A DNA stretch of 64,000 nt from Rhizobium sp. ICMP 5592. GTDB lineage: Bacteria > Pseudomonadota > Alphaproteobacteria > Rhizobiales > Rhizobiaceae. The DNA lies in NCBI RefSeq assembly GCF_009498525.1, contig NZ_QSNT01000002.1, positions 1,364,001 through 1,428,000 on the forward strand, written 5' to 3'. Shown piece after piece: positions 48,815 through 57,591 of the stretch; position 1 is the stretch's first letter; the number at the start of each line of letters is the position of its first letter. A program made the position numbers and the translations under genes. Below the pieces are notes generated by a model. The model ran no database searches. It worked only from the letters and a program-made list of their open reading frames with translations, and was not told the DNA's origin.

Positions 48815-49998
48815 CAGACGAATTATCCATTCGCGTAGAACGGTCCTTCAAGAATATCGCTCCGGAGAGCTGGTCCAGGCTCGCCGGGGCATCGAGAACG
48901 GGTACGCTGCTGCCGTACAACCCGTTTGTCTCGCATGCTTTCCTGTCATCGCTGGAGGAGTCCGGCTCGGCCACCGACAGGACGGGCTGGCTCGGCAACC
49001 ACCTGCTGCTCGAAACCGATAGCGGCGAGCTGATCGGCGCCATTCCCGGCTATCTCAAGAATCACAGCCAGGGCGAATATGTCTTCGATCATGGCTGGGC
49101 CGACGCCTTTGAACGAGCGGGCGGCCGTTATTATCCCAAGCTGCAATGTTCTATCCCCTTTACCCCGGCGACAGGTCCGCGGCTGCTGGTGGCCGAAGGT
49201 CAGGATCGCACCGCGATCCAGCCGGCGCTGGCCGAAAGCGTGAAGGAAGTGACCCGACAGATCGGCGTCTCCTCCGCCCACATCACCTTCCTGCCGGAAG
49301 ACGAGGTTTCCGTCTTCGAGACGGATGGCTATCTGCATCGCACTGACCAGCAATTCCATTTCATCAATGACGGCTATGCCGATCACGACGTCTTCCTGGA
49401 AACTTTGGCGTCGCGCAAACGCAAGGCGCTGAAGAAGGAGCGCCGCGCCGCTCTCGAAGGCGGCATCAGCATCGACTGGCTGACCGGCAGCGATCTGACC
49501 GAAGGCATCTGGGATCAGTTCTTCGCCTTCTACATGGATACCGGCAGCCGCAAATGGGGCCGGCCCTATCTTACCCGCAAATTCTACTCGCTGATCGGCG
49601 AGCGCATGGCTGACGACATCCTGCTTGTCATCGCGAAGCGCGAGGGCCGCTATATCGCCGGCGCCATCAATTTCATCGGCGGAGACGCGCTCTATGGCCG
49701 GCATTGGGGCTGCATCGAGGATCATCCCTTCCTGCATTTCGAGGTCTGCTATCATCAGGCGATCGATTTTGCGCTTAGCAAAGGGCTGAAGCGGGTCGAG
49801 GCCGGCGCGCAGGGCGAACACAAGCTCGCGCGCGGCTATCTGCCGGTCATCACGCATTCGGCACATTATATCGGCCATCAGGGCCTTCGCCGCGCGGTTG
49901 CCGACTATCTCAAGCAGGAGCGCGAGCAGGTGGAGGAGATGAGCGAGATCCTGACGGAACACAGCCCCTTCCGCAAAGGCGAGCGGCAGGATAACTAG
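48811..49998 (+). CDS. FemAB/GNAT-like acyltransferase (COG3146 type)
   Basis: A 395-residue protein of the PF04339/FemAB-like family with a double GNAT fold. Recognised by YNPFVSHAFLSSLEESGS, YFPK-type segment GGRYYPKLQCSIPFTPATGPR (in part), LHRTDQQFHFIN and HWGCIEDHPFLHFEVCYHQ near the C-terminus. FemAB relatives transfer amino acids to peptidoglycan; for this alphaproteobacterial branch the substrate is unknown. It overlaps the phosphodiesterase gene by 4 bases and the HIT gene follows 41 bases later. Confidence 0.83.
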   Translation: MTDELSIRVERSFKNIAPESWSRLAGASRTGTLLPYNPFVSHAFLSSLEESGSATDRTGWLGNHLLLETDSGELIGAIPGYLKNHSQGEYVFDHGWADAFERAGGRYYPKLQCSIPFTPATGPRLLVAEGQDRTAIQPALAESVKEVTRQIGVSSAHITFLPEDEVSVFETDGYLHRTDQQFHFINDGYADHDVFLETLASRKRKALKKERRAALEGGISIDWLTGSDLTEGIWDQFFAFYMDTGSRKWGRPYLTRKFYSLIGERMADDILLVIAKREGRYIAGAINFIGGDALYGRHWGCIEDHPFLHFEVCYHQAIDFALSKGLKRVEAGAQGEHKLARGYLPVITHSAHYIGHQGLRRAVADYLKQEREQVEEMSEILTEHSPFRKGERQDN

Positions 49999-50039
49999 CT
50001 GCTCTGCATAACCATAATCGGAAGACGAGGAGACCCTTC

Positions 50040-50468
50040 ATGACCAGCCCGGCCTATGACACCAACAATATCTTCGCAAAGATCCTGAAGGGCGAAATCC
50101 CCTCTGTCCGCGTCTACGAGGACGAACACACGGTCGCCCTCATGGATGTCATGCCGCAATCGCCCGGCCACACGCTGGTGCTGCCGAAATCCCCGTCGCG
50201 CAACCTGCTCGACGCCGATCCGGCCGCCCTTCAGCACCTTATCACGACGGTCCAGAAGATTGCCGTCGCGGTACAGGAGGCTTTCGATGCCGATGGCGTC
50301 TATATCGCCCAGTTCAACGAGCCGGCCGCCGGCCAGACGGTGTTCCATCTGCACTTCCACGTCATTCCGCGCCATGAGGGCATCGCGCTGAAGCCGCATT
50401 CGGGCAAGATGGAAGACGGCGCGGTCCTGGCGGAGAACGCCAAAAAGATCATCGAGGCTTTGCGCTGA
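50040..50468 (+). CDS. HIT-family nucleotide-binding protein
   Basis: A 142-residue histidine-triad protein. The triad reads HLHFHVIPRH, the exact His-x-His-x-His core; KILKGEIPSVRVYEDE and MDVMPQSPGHTLVLPK are standard family segments. HIT proteins hydrolyse nucleoside phosphoramidates or dinucleotide polyphosphates. GAGGAGA lies seven bases before the ATG. It ends the plus-strand run ridA-phosphodiesterase-GNAT-HIT and is followed by a strong bidirectional terminator. Confidence 0.92.
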   Translation: MTSPAYDTNNIFAKILKGEIPSVRVYEDEHTVALMDVMPQSPGHTLVLPKSPSRNLLDADPAALQHLITTVQKIAVAVQEAFDADGVYIAQFNEPAAGQTVFHLHFHVIPRHEGIALKPHSGKMEDGAVLAENAKKIIEALR

Positions 50469-50531
50469 ACTTCAGCCCAAGGCGATTGTGGCTGATAAAT
50501 CCCTTCATAAGAAAAACATCATAAACATATG

Positions 50532-50570
50532 AAAACGGCTGCATTGTTGCCAATGCAGCCGTTTTGTTTT
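50532..50570. terminator. Bidirectional terminator between the HIT gene and clpA
   Basis: A perfect 15-bp stem AAAACGGCTGCATTG/CAATGCAGCCGTTTT with loop TTGC. It has TTTTGTTTT on the plus side and CGTTTTC on the minus side and so serves both convergent genes. Confidence 0.92.
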
Positions 50571-50590
50571 CTCAAGCAGTCGATTACGGC

Positions 50591-53116
50591 CTACTTGCGC
50601 GGCACTTTCGGTACCGTGCTGCCCTTGCGCGACGACTTGCCATCCTGCACATCGCCGGCGGGTGCTGACGGCTTCGGCGAGCGGCGGGCATCCGAAGCGG
50701 TGCCTGCCTTGCCGACGCGGCTGCGGGTCTTGACGGTATCGCCATCATCCTCTTCCACTTCGACCACCGCATCGACTACCTCGGCCTCAGGCTTCGGCCG
50801 GATCGGCGCGGTCTCGGAGACGGAATCGAGCACGATCCCGGTCGTGCCGTCTTCCTTCTTGCCGACGGTCACCGTGACGACGCCACCCTTCTTCAGCTTG
50901 CCGAAGAGGATCTCGTTCGCCAGCGGCTTCTTGATGTTTTCCTGGATAACGCGCGCCAGCGGACGGGCGCCCATCTTTTCGTCGTAGCCCTTCTCGGACA
51001 GCCAGGCGATCGCGTCCTCGTGCAGGTCGAAAGTGACGTTGCGTTCGGAAAGCTGAGCCTCCAGCTGCATGATAAACTTCTGCACGACCTTGTGGATGAC
51101 AACGGTCGGCAGCGGCGCGAACGGAATGGTCGCATCCAGACGGTTGCGGAATTCCGGGGTGAAGAGCCGGTTGAGAGCCTCTTCATCCTCGCCGGTGCGT
51201 TTGGCTGAGCCGAAGCCGATGGCAGCCTTGGCCATTTCCGACGCGCCCGCGTTGGTCGTCATGATCAGGATGACGTTGCGGAAGTCGATCTTCTTGCCGT
51301 TGTGGTCGGTCAGCGCGCCATGGTCCATGACCTGCAACAGGATATTGAAGATATCCGGATGCGCCTTCTCGATTTCGTCGAGCAGCACAACACTGTGCGG
51401 ATGCTGGTCGACACCGTCGGTCAGCAGGCCGCCCTGATCGAAGCCGACATAGCCGGGAGGTGCGCCGAGCAGACGGGAAACCGTGTGACGCTCCATATAT
51501 TCCGACATGTCGAAGCGCAGCAGTTCGACGCCAAGCGACGAAGCAAGCTGCTTGGCGACTTCCGTCTTGCCGACGCCGGTGGGGCCGGAGAAGATGTAGC
51601 AGCCGATCGGCTTGTTCGGTTCGCGCAGGCCCGCACGAGCAAGCTTGATCGCCGTCGACAGAGCCTCGATTGCGGTGTCCTGGCCGTAGACGACCGAACG
51701 CAATTCCTGTTCGAGATTGGCAAGGACCATCTCGTCGTCCTTGGAAACCGTCTTCGCCGGAATGCGCGCCATCGTCGCAATGGTGACCTCGATCTCCTTC
51801 TCGGTGATCAGCTTGCGACGCTTCGACGGCGGTAGCAGCATTTGCGCGGCACCGGTTTCGTCGATGACGTCGATCGCCTTGTCCGGCAGCTTGCGGTCGG
51901 AAATGTAGCGAGCCGACAGCTCGACCGCCGACTTGATAGCGTCGTTCGTATAGCGCAGGTGATGATACTCTTCGAAATAGGGCTTCAGGCCCTTCATGAT
52001 TTCGATGGCATCTTCGATGCTCGGCTCGTTGACGTCGATCTTCTGGAAGCGGCGGACGAGTGCCCGGTCCTTCTCGAAGAACTGACGATATTCTTTGTAG
52101 GTGGTCGAACCGATGCAGCGGATCGCGCCCGAAGATAGAGCCGGCTTCAGCAAGTTCGACGCATCCATCGCGCCGCCAGAGGTCGCACCGGCACCGATGA
52201 CCGTATGGATCTCATCGATGAACAGCACGGCACCGGGATATTCTTCCAGCTCCTTGACGACCTGCTTCAGCCGCTCTTCGAAATCGCCACGATAACGGGT
52301 GCCGGCAAGCAGCGTGCCCATGTCGAGCGAAAAGATCGTAGCATCGGCGAGCGCCTCCGGAACCTTGCCCTCGACGATGCGCTTGGCAAGACCTTCGGCA
52401 ATCGCCGTCTTGCCGACGCCCGGGTCGCCGACATAGAGCGGATTGTTCTTCGAACGGCGGCACAGCACCTGGATGGTGCGGCTGACCTCCGAATGACGGC
52501 CGATCAGCGGATCAATCTTACCGTTCTTGGCCTTCTCGTTGAGATTGACGCAATAGGCCTTCAGCGCGTCCTGCTGTTTCTTGTTGCCGCTCTCCTCCTG
52601 CTCGCCGCGGGAGGCCGGCTTGCTCTCGGATTCACTATCTTCGGCGCCGCGCGGCGTGCGGGTCTGGGAGGCCCCCGGACGCTTGCCGATGCCGTGAGAA
52701 ATGTAGTTGACCGCGTCATAGCGGGTCATTTCCTGCTCCTGCAGGAAGAAGGCCGCATGGCTTTCCCGTTCCGCGAAAATCGCGACGAGAACGTTGGCGC
52801 CCGTCACTTCCTCACGGCCCGAGGATTGGACATGGATGACGGCGCGCTGGATGACTCGCTGGAAGCCGGAGGTCGGCTTCGAGTCCTCGTCATAACCAGT
52901 GATCAGGTTAGAAAGTTCATTATCGACGTATTCAGTCAGCGTCTTACGGAGCGCGTCGAGATCAACATTGCACGCGCCCATGACAGCTGCGGCATCGGCA
53001 TCGTCAACCAAGGCCAATAGCAGATGTTCCAGCGTGGCATATTCGTGATGCCGCTCATTCGCGTAGGTCAGTGCCTGATGCAGCGCCTTCTCAAGACTAG
53101 GCGAAAATGTTGGCAC
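50591..53116 (-). CDS. clpA: ATP-dependent Clp protease ATP-binding subunit ClpA
   Basis: An 841-residue double-AAA+ unfoldase that feeds ClpP. N-domain (1-145, PTFSPSLEKALHQALTYAN), D1 with Walker A GDPGVGKTAIAEG, D2 with Walker A GPTGVGKTEVAKQ and FRNRLDATIPF. The C-terminal 90 residues or so (DGTTGIVLDSVSETAPIRPK onwards) form a charged tail beyond the usual ClpA end. The start is GTG at 53116, eight bases after GAGG; the frame extends upstream but only into the clpS end. It follows clpS by 10 bases. Confidence 0.96.
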   Translation of the reverse strand: MPTFSPSLEKALHQALTYANERHHEYATLEHLLLALVDDADAAAVMGACNVDLDALRKTLTEYVDNELSNLITGYDEDSKPTSGFQRVIQRAVIHVQSSGREEVTGANVLVAIFAERESHAAFFLQEQEMTRYDAVNYISHGIGKRPGASQTRTPRGAEDSESESKPASRGEQEESGNKKQQDALKAYCVNLNEKAKNGKIDPLIGRHSEVSRTIQVLCRRSKNNPLYVGDPGVGKTAIAEGLAKRIVEGKVPEALADATIFSLDMGTLLAGTRYRGDFEERLKQVVKELEEYPGAVLFIDEIHTVIGAGATSGGAMDASNLLKPALSSGAIRCIGSTTYKEYRQFFEKDRALVRRFQKIDVNEPSIEDAIEIMKGLKPYFEEYHHLRYTNDAIKSAVELSARYISDRKLPDKAIDVIDETGAAQMLLPPSKRRKLITEKEIEVTIATMARIPAKTVSKDDEMVLANLEQELRSVVYGQDTAIEALSTAIKLARAGLREPNKPIGCYIFSGPTGVGKTEVAKQLASSLGVELLRFDMSEYMERHTVSRLLGAPPGYVGFDQGGLLTDGVDQHPHSVVLLDEIEKAHPDIFNILLQVMDHGALTDHNGKKIDFRNVILIMTTNAGASEMAKAAIGFGSAKRTGEDEEALNRLFTPEFRNRLDATIPFAPLPTVVIHKVVQKFIMQLEAQLSERNVTFDLHEDAIAWLSEKGYDEKMGARPLARVIQENIKKPLANEILFGKLKKGGVVTVTVGKKEDGTTGIVLDSVSETAPIRPKPEAEVVDAVVEVEEDDGDTVKTRSRVGKAGTASDARRSPKPSAPAGDVQDGKSSRKGSTVPKVPRK

Positions 53117-53126
53117 GTTCAGATCC

Positions 53127-53480
53127 TCACTTCTTTTCCATAACACATTGCAGCGGATGCTGGTGTTGCCGGGCAAAATCCATCACCTGGCTCACCTTCG
53201 TTTCAGCTACTTCATATGTGAATATCCCGCATTCGCCGACGCCGTGGTTGTGGACATGAAGCATAATGCGGGTGGCACTCTCGAGATCCTTTTGGAAGAA
53301 ACGCTCCAGGATGTGGATCACAAATTCCATGGGCGTGTAGTCGTCGTTCAAAAGCAGCACGCGGTAGAGATTGGGTTTCTTGGTTTTAGCCTTGGTGCGC
53401 GTGATCACCGAGGTTCCGCGATTGCCGTTATCCCCGTTCCTTTCGCTGTCTTTTTGCATCCGGATCGGCTCAGCGATCAT
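53127..53480 (-). CDS. clpS: ClpS adaptor protein
   Basis: A 117-residue adaptor that delivers N-end-rule substrates to ClpA. The core (about 38-117) has [17 protein letters not shown] and [20 protein letters not shown] with the binding-pocket residues, ending at [10 protein letters not shown]. The N-terminal 35 residues are charged and flexible. I choose the ATG at 53480 (MIAEPIR) because GAGGA is nine bases upstream; an earlier ATG at 53489 touches the ribosome-binding site. Operon with clpA. Confidence 0.95.
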   Translation of the reverse strand: MIAEPIRMQKDSERNGDNGNRGTSVITRTKAKTKKPNLYRVLLLNDDYTPMEFVIHILERFFQKDLESATRIMLHVHNHGVGECGIFTYEVAETKVSQVMDFARQHQHPLQCVMEKK

Positions 53481-53704
53481 TTCATTCATTCCTCAAATCA
53501 TCCGGCAGAAGCTATCGCATTCCGACTTGGCAAACTGGATTGGCTAACTGACTCTGTCGGGCCGGATATCCGAACCCCTAACGTAGTTCATATTGGCGCG
53601 ATTTTAAGCCCCCTGCCGGACACTGCAATCACTATTCGTTGCCAAAACGGGCAATGATCAAAAAAGTCGCGGCCATAGTCCAGCAGAAACCGATAATCGA
53701 AAAC

Positions 53705-53741
53705 GTAAAAGACCGGCCGCGCGTCGCGCAACCGGTCTTTC
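53705..53741 (-). terminator. Intrinsic terminator after phasin gene
   Basis: Outer arms AAAGACCGG/CCGGTCTTT (53709-53717 and 53733-53741) around a GC-rich interior (CGCG repeats). On the reverse strand it is followed by TACGTTTTCG. It lies 29 bases past the phasin stop codon. Confidence 0.75.
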
Positions 53742-53769
53742 CTGAAATTACCAGCGATAAGCGAAACGC

Positions 53770-54138
53770 TTATGCGGAAGGCGCAACCGAAGAGGCAGCC
53801 TTGCTTGCAGCCTTCGTGGCAGCGGCAATCGGCGCTTCGAAAGGCTTGTAGGCAGTCTTGGCGAGATCGGCGTACATTTCGCCCAGCTTGGTCGCCTCAG
53901 CGACGAAATTCTCGTAGGAGGACTTCACGAAGCTGCTCTGCAGCTCGAAAGCGGCTTCGAAGCTCTTCACGCCGGCGAGCGTCTCGAAATGCGAAACGCC
54001 GTCCTGGAACGACTTCTTGGAATATTCGGCGGCTTCGCTGGCAATCGCCTGAAAGCCCTTGTTGACATCGGTATAGTTCTTCAACGCCGTGTCGATCGCT
54101 TCCTTGCCCTTTTTATTGGCTTCATCGAAATTGAACAT
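53770..54138 (-). CDS. phaP: Phasin (polyhydroxybutyrate granule protein)
   Basis: A 122-residue amphipathic helical protein of the phasin family: FNFDEANKKGKEAIDTALKN, then VNKGFQAIASEAAEYSKKSF, SFEAAFELQSSFVKSSYENF and the Ala/Lys-rich C-terminus (ATKAASKAASSVAPSA). It would coat PHB storage granules. Start at the ATG at 54138, five bases after GGAG; the longer frame runs through the promoter and is not real. The promoter carries a perfect inverted repeat resembling PhaR sites. It lies near clpS/clpA, as I recall for one of the Sinorhizobium phasin genes. Confidence 0.9.
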   Translation of the reverse strand: MFNFDEANKKGKEAIDTALKNYTDVNKGFQAIASEAAEYSKKSFQDGVSHFETLAGVKSFEAAFELQSSFVKSSYENFVAEATKLGEMYADLAKTAYKPFEAPIAAATKAASKAASSVAPSA

Positions 54139-54188
54139 GTTTTCTCCGTCCCTTTGCTGATTGGCCGATAATCGGTCTAGCAAGGGAA

Positions 54189-54234
54189 AACTTAAATGCG
54201 ACGCACAAATAGTCAAGTAGTCTTGTGCGTCGCA
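54189..54234 (-). promoter_or_regulatory. Phasin promoter with PhaR-like inverted repeat operator
   Basis: A perfect 12-bp inverted repeat, TGCGACGCACAA (54197-54208) and TTGTGCGTCGCA (54223-54234), spaced by 14 bases. Each arm contains TGC-N3-GCA. On the reverse strand TTGACT (-35-like, 54216-54211) lies in the spacer, and TAAGTT (54194-54189) follows 16 bases later, so the downstream arm sits between -35 and -10. This layout suits a repressor such as PhaR. Confidence 0.7.
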
Positions 54235-54452
54235 ATATCTATTTAAGATTGCATTTCCGACAAAGACGAAGCGACGCCTAAAGATGCCGCAGGGCATCCT
54301 TTTGATTTCTCTAAAATATATCAAGCAAGTTGCAACTGCAGGCTTTGGGAGAAAAATTCTTCCTTACCAGAGAAATCCGGAATCCGACCAAAATCCGGCG
54401 AAATTCGGCTCGAAATGACGAGCATTTGGGTCATTCTCGAGCGATTACTCAA

Positions 54453-54486
54453 GAAAAGAGCCGCATTTCGATGAAAATGCGACTCT
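54453..54486 (-). terminator. Intrinsic terminator after DUF3126 gene
   Basis: Stem AGAG-x-CGCATTT/AAATGCG-x-CTCT (one internal mismatch) with loop CGATGA. On the reverse strand the stem ends in CTCTTTTCTT. It starts 39 bases past the stop codon. Confidence 0.7.
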
Positions 54487-54524
54487 CTGCAAGATCAGTA
54501 CACTATTGGAAATCGACGTATCGA

Positions 54525-54728
54525 TTAGAGATCCATGTCCAGGATAGCCATCGAGAAGTTGTAGGAACGGTCACCGTCCTCATCATCGATATAGACAACG
54601 CCCAGGAACTCTTCACCGAGATAGACTTCCGCGGAATCGTTCTTGCGCGGACGGGCCTTGACCACCATCTGCGGATTGAACGTGCGTTTGAAATAGGCGT
54701 CGAGCTTCTTGATTTCGTCAGGCTTCAC
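54525..54728 (-). CDS. DUF3126-family protein
   Basis: A 67-residue acidic protein with the DUF3126 pattern: KPDEIKKLDAYFKRTFNPQM, then VYLGEEFLGVVYIDDEDGDR (in part) and SYNFSMAILDMDL. It is conserved as a small single-copy gene in Rhizobiales, often next to cysE as here; the function is unknown. No membrane segment or signal peptide. It is 128 bases downstream of cysE on the same strand and ends at its own terminator. Confidence 0.88.
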   Translation of the reverse strand: MKPDEIKKLDAYFKRTFNPQMVVKARPRKNDSAEVYLGEEFLGVVYIDDEDGDRSYNFSMAILDMDL

Positions 54729-54856
54729 AATTTATCTCCGCGAGGAATCTCAGGTTGGCCGCTTCTTGCATAGGAAAAGCGGCAGTGTAAAGACCGGAAG
54801 CGCGCCTTCCACCCCGGCCGGCGCCGCAAAATCCTGAACGATAAACAGGATTTTCC

Positions 54857-55720
54857 TTAGATTCCGGCGCCCATGATCTGGTCGACGATGATCTTCTCGG
54901 CAAGCAGCTGATCCATGGAGCGGGAAGGCTCCGAACAGCCCGCCTCCCCAACCACCTTGGCCGGCACGCCGGCCACCGTCGTCTTCGGCGGCACTTCCTT
55001 CAGCACCACCGAGCCGGCGGCAATGCGCGAGCAATGGCCGATCTGGATATTACCGAGAATTTTCGCGCCAGCGCCGATCAGCACACCATGGGCGATTTTC
55101 GGGTGGCGATCACTGCCTTCCTTGCCGGTGCCGCCAAGGGTGACGCCATGCAGAATCGAGACATTGTCGCCGATAACAGCGGTTTCGCCGACGACCAGAC
55201 CGGTCGCGTGATCAAGGAAGATGCCCTTGCCAATGCGCGCAGCCGGATTGATGTCGGTCTGGAAAACGCTTGAAGAGCGGCTCTGCAGATAAAGCGCGAA
55301 ATCGCGACGGCCGCGATTGAGCAGCCAATGCGCCAGGCGATGGGTCTGGAGCGCATGGAAGCCCTTGAAATAGAGAACCGGCTCCAGGAAACGCAGGCAG
55401 GCAGGGTCGCGGTCATAGATGGCCTGGATATCGACACGCAGGATCGAACCCCATTCCGGCCAGTCGGACAGCATTTCCTCGAAGGTCTGACGCAGCAGAA
55501 TGCCCTGCATGTCCGGATGGTCCAGACGCTCGCAGATCCGATAGATGACGCATTCTTCCAGCGACCGGTGATTGATGATCGTGGAATAGAGGAAGGCGGC
55601 AAGAAGCGGATCCCGATCGGCGGCAGCGCGGGCTTCCTCGCGCATGCTGTCCCAGATGGGGTCGACGACCTTGAGTGAGCCTAAGCCTTCGACCGGGCGA
55701 ATGTCCGTTGCTGCGACCAT
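54857..55720 (-). CDS. cysE: Serine O-acetyltransferase
   Basis: A 287-residue enzyme for the first committed step of cysteine synthesis. N-terminal helical domain (1-165: REEARAAADRDPLLAAFLYS and LARRF-like HRLAHWLLNRGRRDFAL) and a C-terminal left-handed beta-helix with DINPAARIGKGIFLDHATGL (catalytic Asp/His), LHGVTLGGTGK and IGAGAKILGNIQIG. The C-terminal tail (about 245-287) is longer than the helix and ends MDQLLAEKIIVDQIMGAGI; it lacks an obvious Ile-terminated CysK-binding tail except for that final Ile. Divergent from the enoyl-CoA hydratase. Confidence 0.96.
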   Translation of the reverse strand: MVAATDIRPVEGLGSLKVVDPIWDSMREEARAAADRDPLLAAFLYSTIINHRSLEECVIYRICERLDHPDMQGILLRQTFEEMLSDWPEWGSILRVDIQAIYDRDPACLRFLEPVLYFKGFHALQTHRLAHWLLNRGRRDFALYLQSRSSSVFQTDINPAARIGKGIFLDHATGLVVGETAVIGDNVSILHGVTLGGTGKEGSDRHPKIAHGVLIGAGAKILGNIQIGHCSRIAAGSVVLKEVPPKTTVAGVPAKVVGEAGCSEPSRSMDQLLAEKIIVDQIMGAGI

Positions 55721-55796
55721 TGGCGGTCTCCTGATTTCCTATTGGTAGGACATTATATAGAGTAAAAGTCCGACAACATAAATGGGTTAGGCACGT

Positions 55797-56597
55797 ATGA
55801 GTTTTGCGCATGATTTTGCCGGCGGTCTCCTGCGTGCGAGTTGCAGCGATGGTGTCGGGACACTCATCATCGACAATCCCGACCGCAAGAATGCCGTTAC
55901 CGCGGCGATGTGGCGTGCGATACCGCAAGCCATTCGCATTCTGACCGACGAAGCCCATGCACATGTGATCGTCGTTCGCGGCGCTGCCGGCGATTTTTCC
56001 GCCGGCGCCGACATCAGCGAATTCGACAGCCTGCGCAAGAATGCCGAAACCGCCATCGCCTACGAGGCGCTGAACAGCGATGCCTTCACCGCCATCCGCC
56101 ACTGCCGCGTGCCGACGATCGCGGCGATCCGCGGCATCTGCTACGGCGGCGGCTTCGGTATCGCGGCCGCCTGCGATCTGCGCGTCGCCGAGGAAGGCGC
56201 GCGCTTCTCGGTGCCCGCCGTCCGCCTCGGCATCGCCTACCCCGCCGATGCTGTGCAGGATATCGTCAATGCGCTCGGACCGCAGATGGCCAAGGTCACG
56301 CTCTTCACCGGCGCACCGATGCCGGCCGGCAAGATGGTGACGGCCGGTTTCCTGCTGGAAGAGGTCGCAGCCGAAGCCTTCGATGGCGAAGTCGCGACGC
56401 TTGCCCATGCGATCGCCGCCAATGCGCCGATCGCGCTGCATGCGTCGAAGCTCGCCGTGCGCGCCGTCGTCGAACAGGACAGCGACCTTCTGCGCGAGGC
56501 GGAGGTTATCGGCGCCGAAACTTTCGATAGTGCCGATTATGCCGAGGGCCGCGCCGCCTTTGCCGCGCGGCGCAAACCGCATTTCACCGGGAAGTGA
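55797..56597 (+). CDS. Enoyl-CoA hydratase/isomerase family protein
   Basis: A 266-residue crotonase-fold protein. Visible: TLIIDNPDRKNAVTAAMWRA, the oxyanion-hole segment VRGAAGDFSAGADISEFD, and IAAIRGICYGGGFGIAAACD. The first catalytic Glu of true hydratases falls in a region reading VPAVRLGIAYPADAV, which lacks a clear Glu, so it may be an isomerase or another crotonase. The substrate is not evident. Single gene between divergent cysE and convergent hydrolase. Confidence 0.87.
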   Translation: MSFAHDFAGGLLRASCSDGVGTLIIDNPDRKNAVTAAMWRAIPQAIRILTDEAHAHVIVVRGAAGDFSAGADISEFDSLRKNAETAIAYEALNSDAFTAIRHCRVPTIAAIRGICYGGGFGIAAACDLRVAEEGARFSVPAVRLGIAYPADAVQDIVNALGPQMAKVTLFTGAPMPAGKMVTAGFLLEEVAAEAFDGEVATLAHAIAANAPIALHASKLAVRAVVEQDSDLLREAEVIGAETFDSADYAEGRAAFAARRKPHFTGK

Positions 56598-56606
56598 CTT
56601 GACCTA

Positions 56607-57389
56607 TCAACCGGCCAGCCGCTCGTAAAATTCCAGGACGGCTTTCTTGAACAGCTTGTCGCCGACGGCGAGCATGTGGTCGCGGTTGGGGATATCTAGG
56701 ACTTCGGCATGTGGCATCAGCGCGGCAAGTTCCTGCGCCGAACCGGCAATGTCGTCCTTGGTGCCGACAGCGATCAGGGTCGGCTGCTCGACCTTCGCGA
56801 CGTCTTCTCTTGCCGCGAGATCGCGCGAGCCCTTGATGCAGGCGGCCAGCGCCTGGCGATCGCTCTTCGTCTGGTCGGCGAAGGCGCGGAACATGCGGCC
56901 ACGCTGATGCGTGACGTCGTCCAGCGACGGTGCCAGCAGCGCATCGGCGATCGGATCCCAATCACCGACGCCATCAACCATGCCGATGCCCAGACCGCCG
57001 AGCACCAGCGACCGAACGCGGTCGGGGTGCGCCATCGCCAGGAATGTCGAGACGCGCGCGCCCATCGAATAGCCCATGACATGGGCTTCGGGAATGCCGA
57101 GATGATCGAGCAGAGCGACGGCATCCTCGGCCATGATCCAGGGATGGTAGGCATCGGCATCGTAGGATTTGTCGCTTGCGCCATGGCCGCGATTGTCGAT
57201 GGCGATGACACGGTAACCCGCATCGCCCAGCGTCTTGAGCCATCCCGGATTGACCCAGTTGGCAATCGCGGTCGAGGCAAATCCGTGAATCAGCAGCACC
57301 GGCGGACCGTTTGGATCGCCCTCGTCGAAATAGGCGAGCTTCAGTCCATCATGGGTGAAGTGAGAAAAGGCGGGGACATTCAGATTCAT
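56607..57389 (-). CDS. Alpha/beta-fold hydrolase
   Basis: A 260-residue alpha/beta hydrolase. Visible: PPVLLIHGFASTAIANW (oxyanion His-Gly), the nucleophile elbow VMGYSMGARVST (Ser), VIAIDNRGHGASDK and the C-terminal catalytic His in NRDHMLAVGD. The acid is probably the Asp in LIAVGTKDDIAG. Related proteins include esterases and lactonases; the substrate is unknown. No signal peptide. Convergent with the enoyl-CoA hydratase (9 bases). Confidence 0.88.
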   Translation of the reverse strand: MNLNVPAFSHFTHDGLKLAYFDEGDPNGPPVLLIHGFASTAIANWVNPGWLKTLGDAGYRVIAIDNRGHGASDKSYDADAYHPWIMAEDAVALLDHLGIPEAHVMGYSMGARVSTFLAMAHPDRVRSLVLGGLGIGMVDGVGDWDPIADALLAPSLDDVTHQRGRMFRAFADQTKSDRQALAACIKGSRDLAAREDVAKVEQPTLIAVGTKDDIAGSAQELAALMPHAEVLDIPNRDHMLAVGDKLFKKAVLEFYERLAG

Positions 57390-57591
57390 GGCAAGGTCTT
57401 TGCAAACATCGTCTCTTTGGCGCCGGACCTTATTTTATCGGGGATATCAGGTGAACCCCGCACCGAGAGAAAATCTGTGCGCCGAGCCAGACTTTCGCAC
57501 TACACAATCGCCAAGAAGGATTATAAAGAAGGGCTATCAAGTCTGGCGCAACATTCATGCCATCCAGGGCAAGACGTATTCGGAGATCATT

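Larger units (their letters stand above)
54139..54524. other. 386-base intergenic region, phasin promoter to DUF3126 stop
   Basis: Contains the phasin promoter/operator (54189-54234), a small plus-strand hairpin GATGCC-GCAG-GGCATC followed by CTTTTGATTT (54283-54309), and the terminator of the DUF3126 gene (54453-54486). No coding frame of quality is seen. Confidence 0.6.

Noticed and set aside
57388..57591. Longer N-terminus for the small zinc-finger protein
   Set aside because: The extension lacks family similarity and the ATG at 57592 has GGAG six bases upstream, giving the normal length of about 80 residues.
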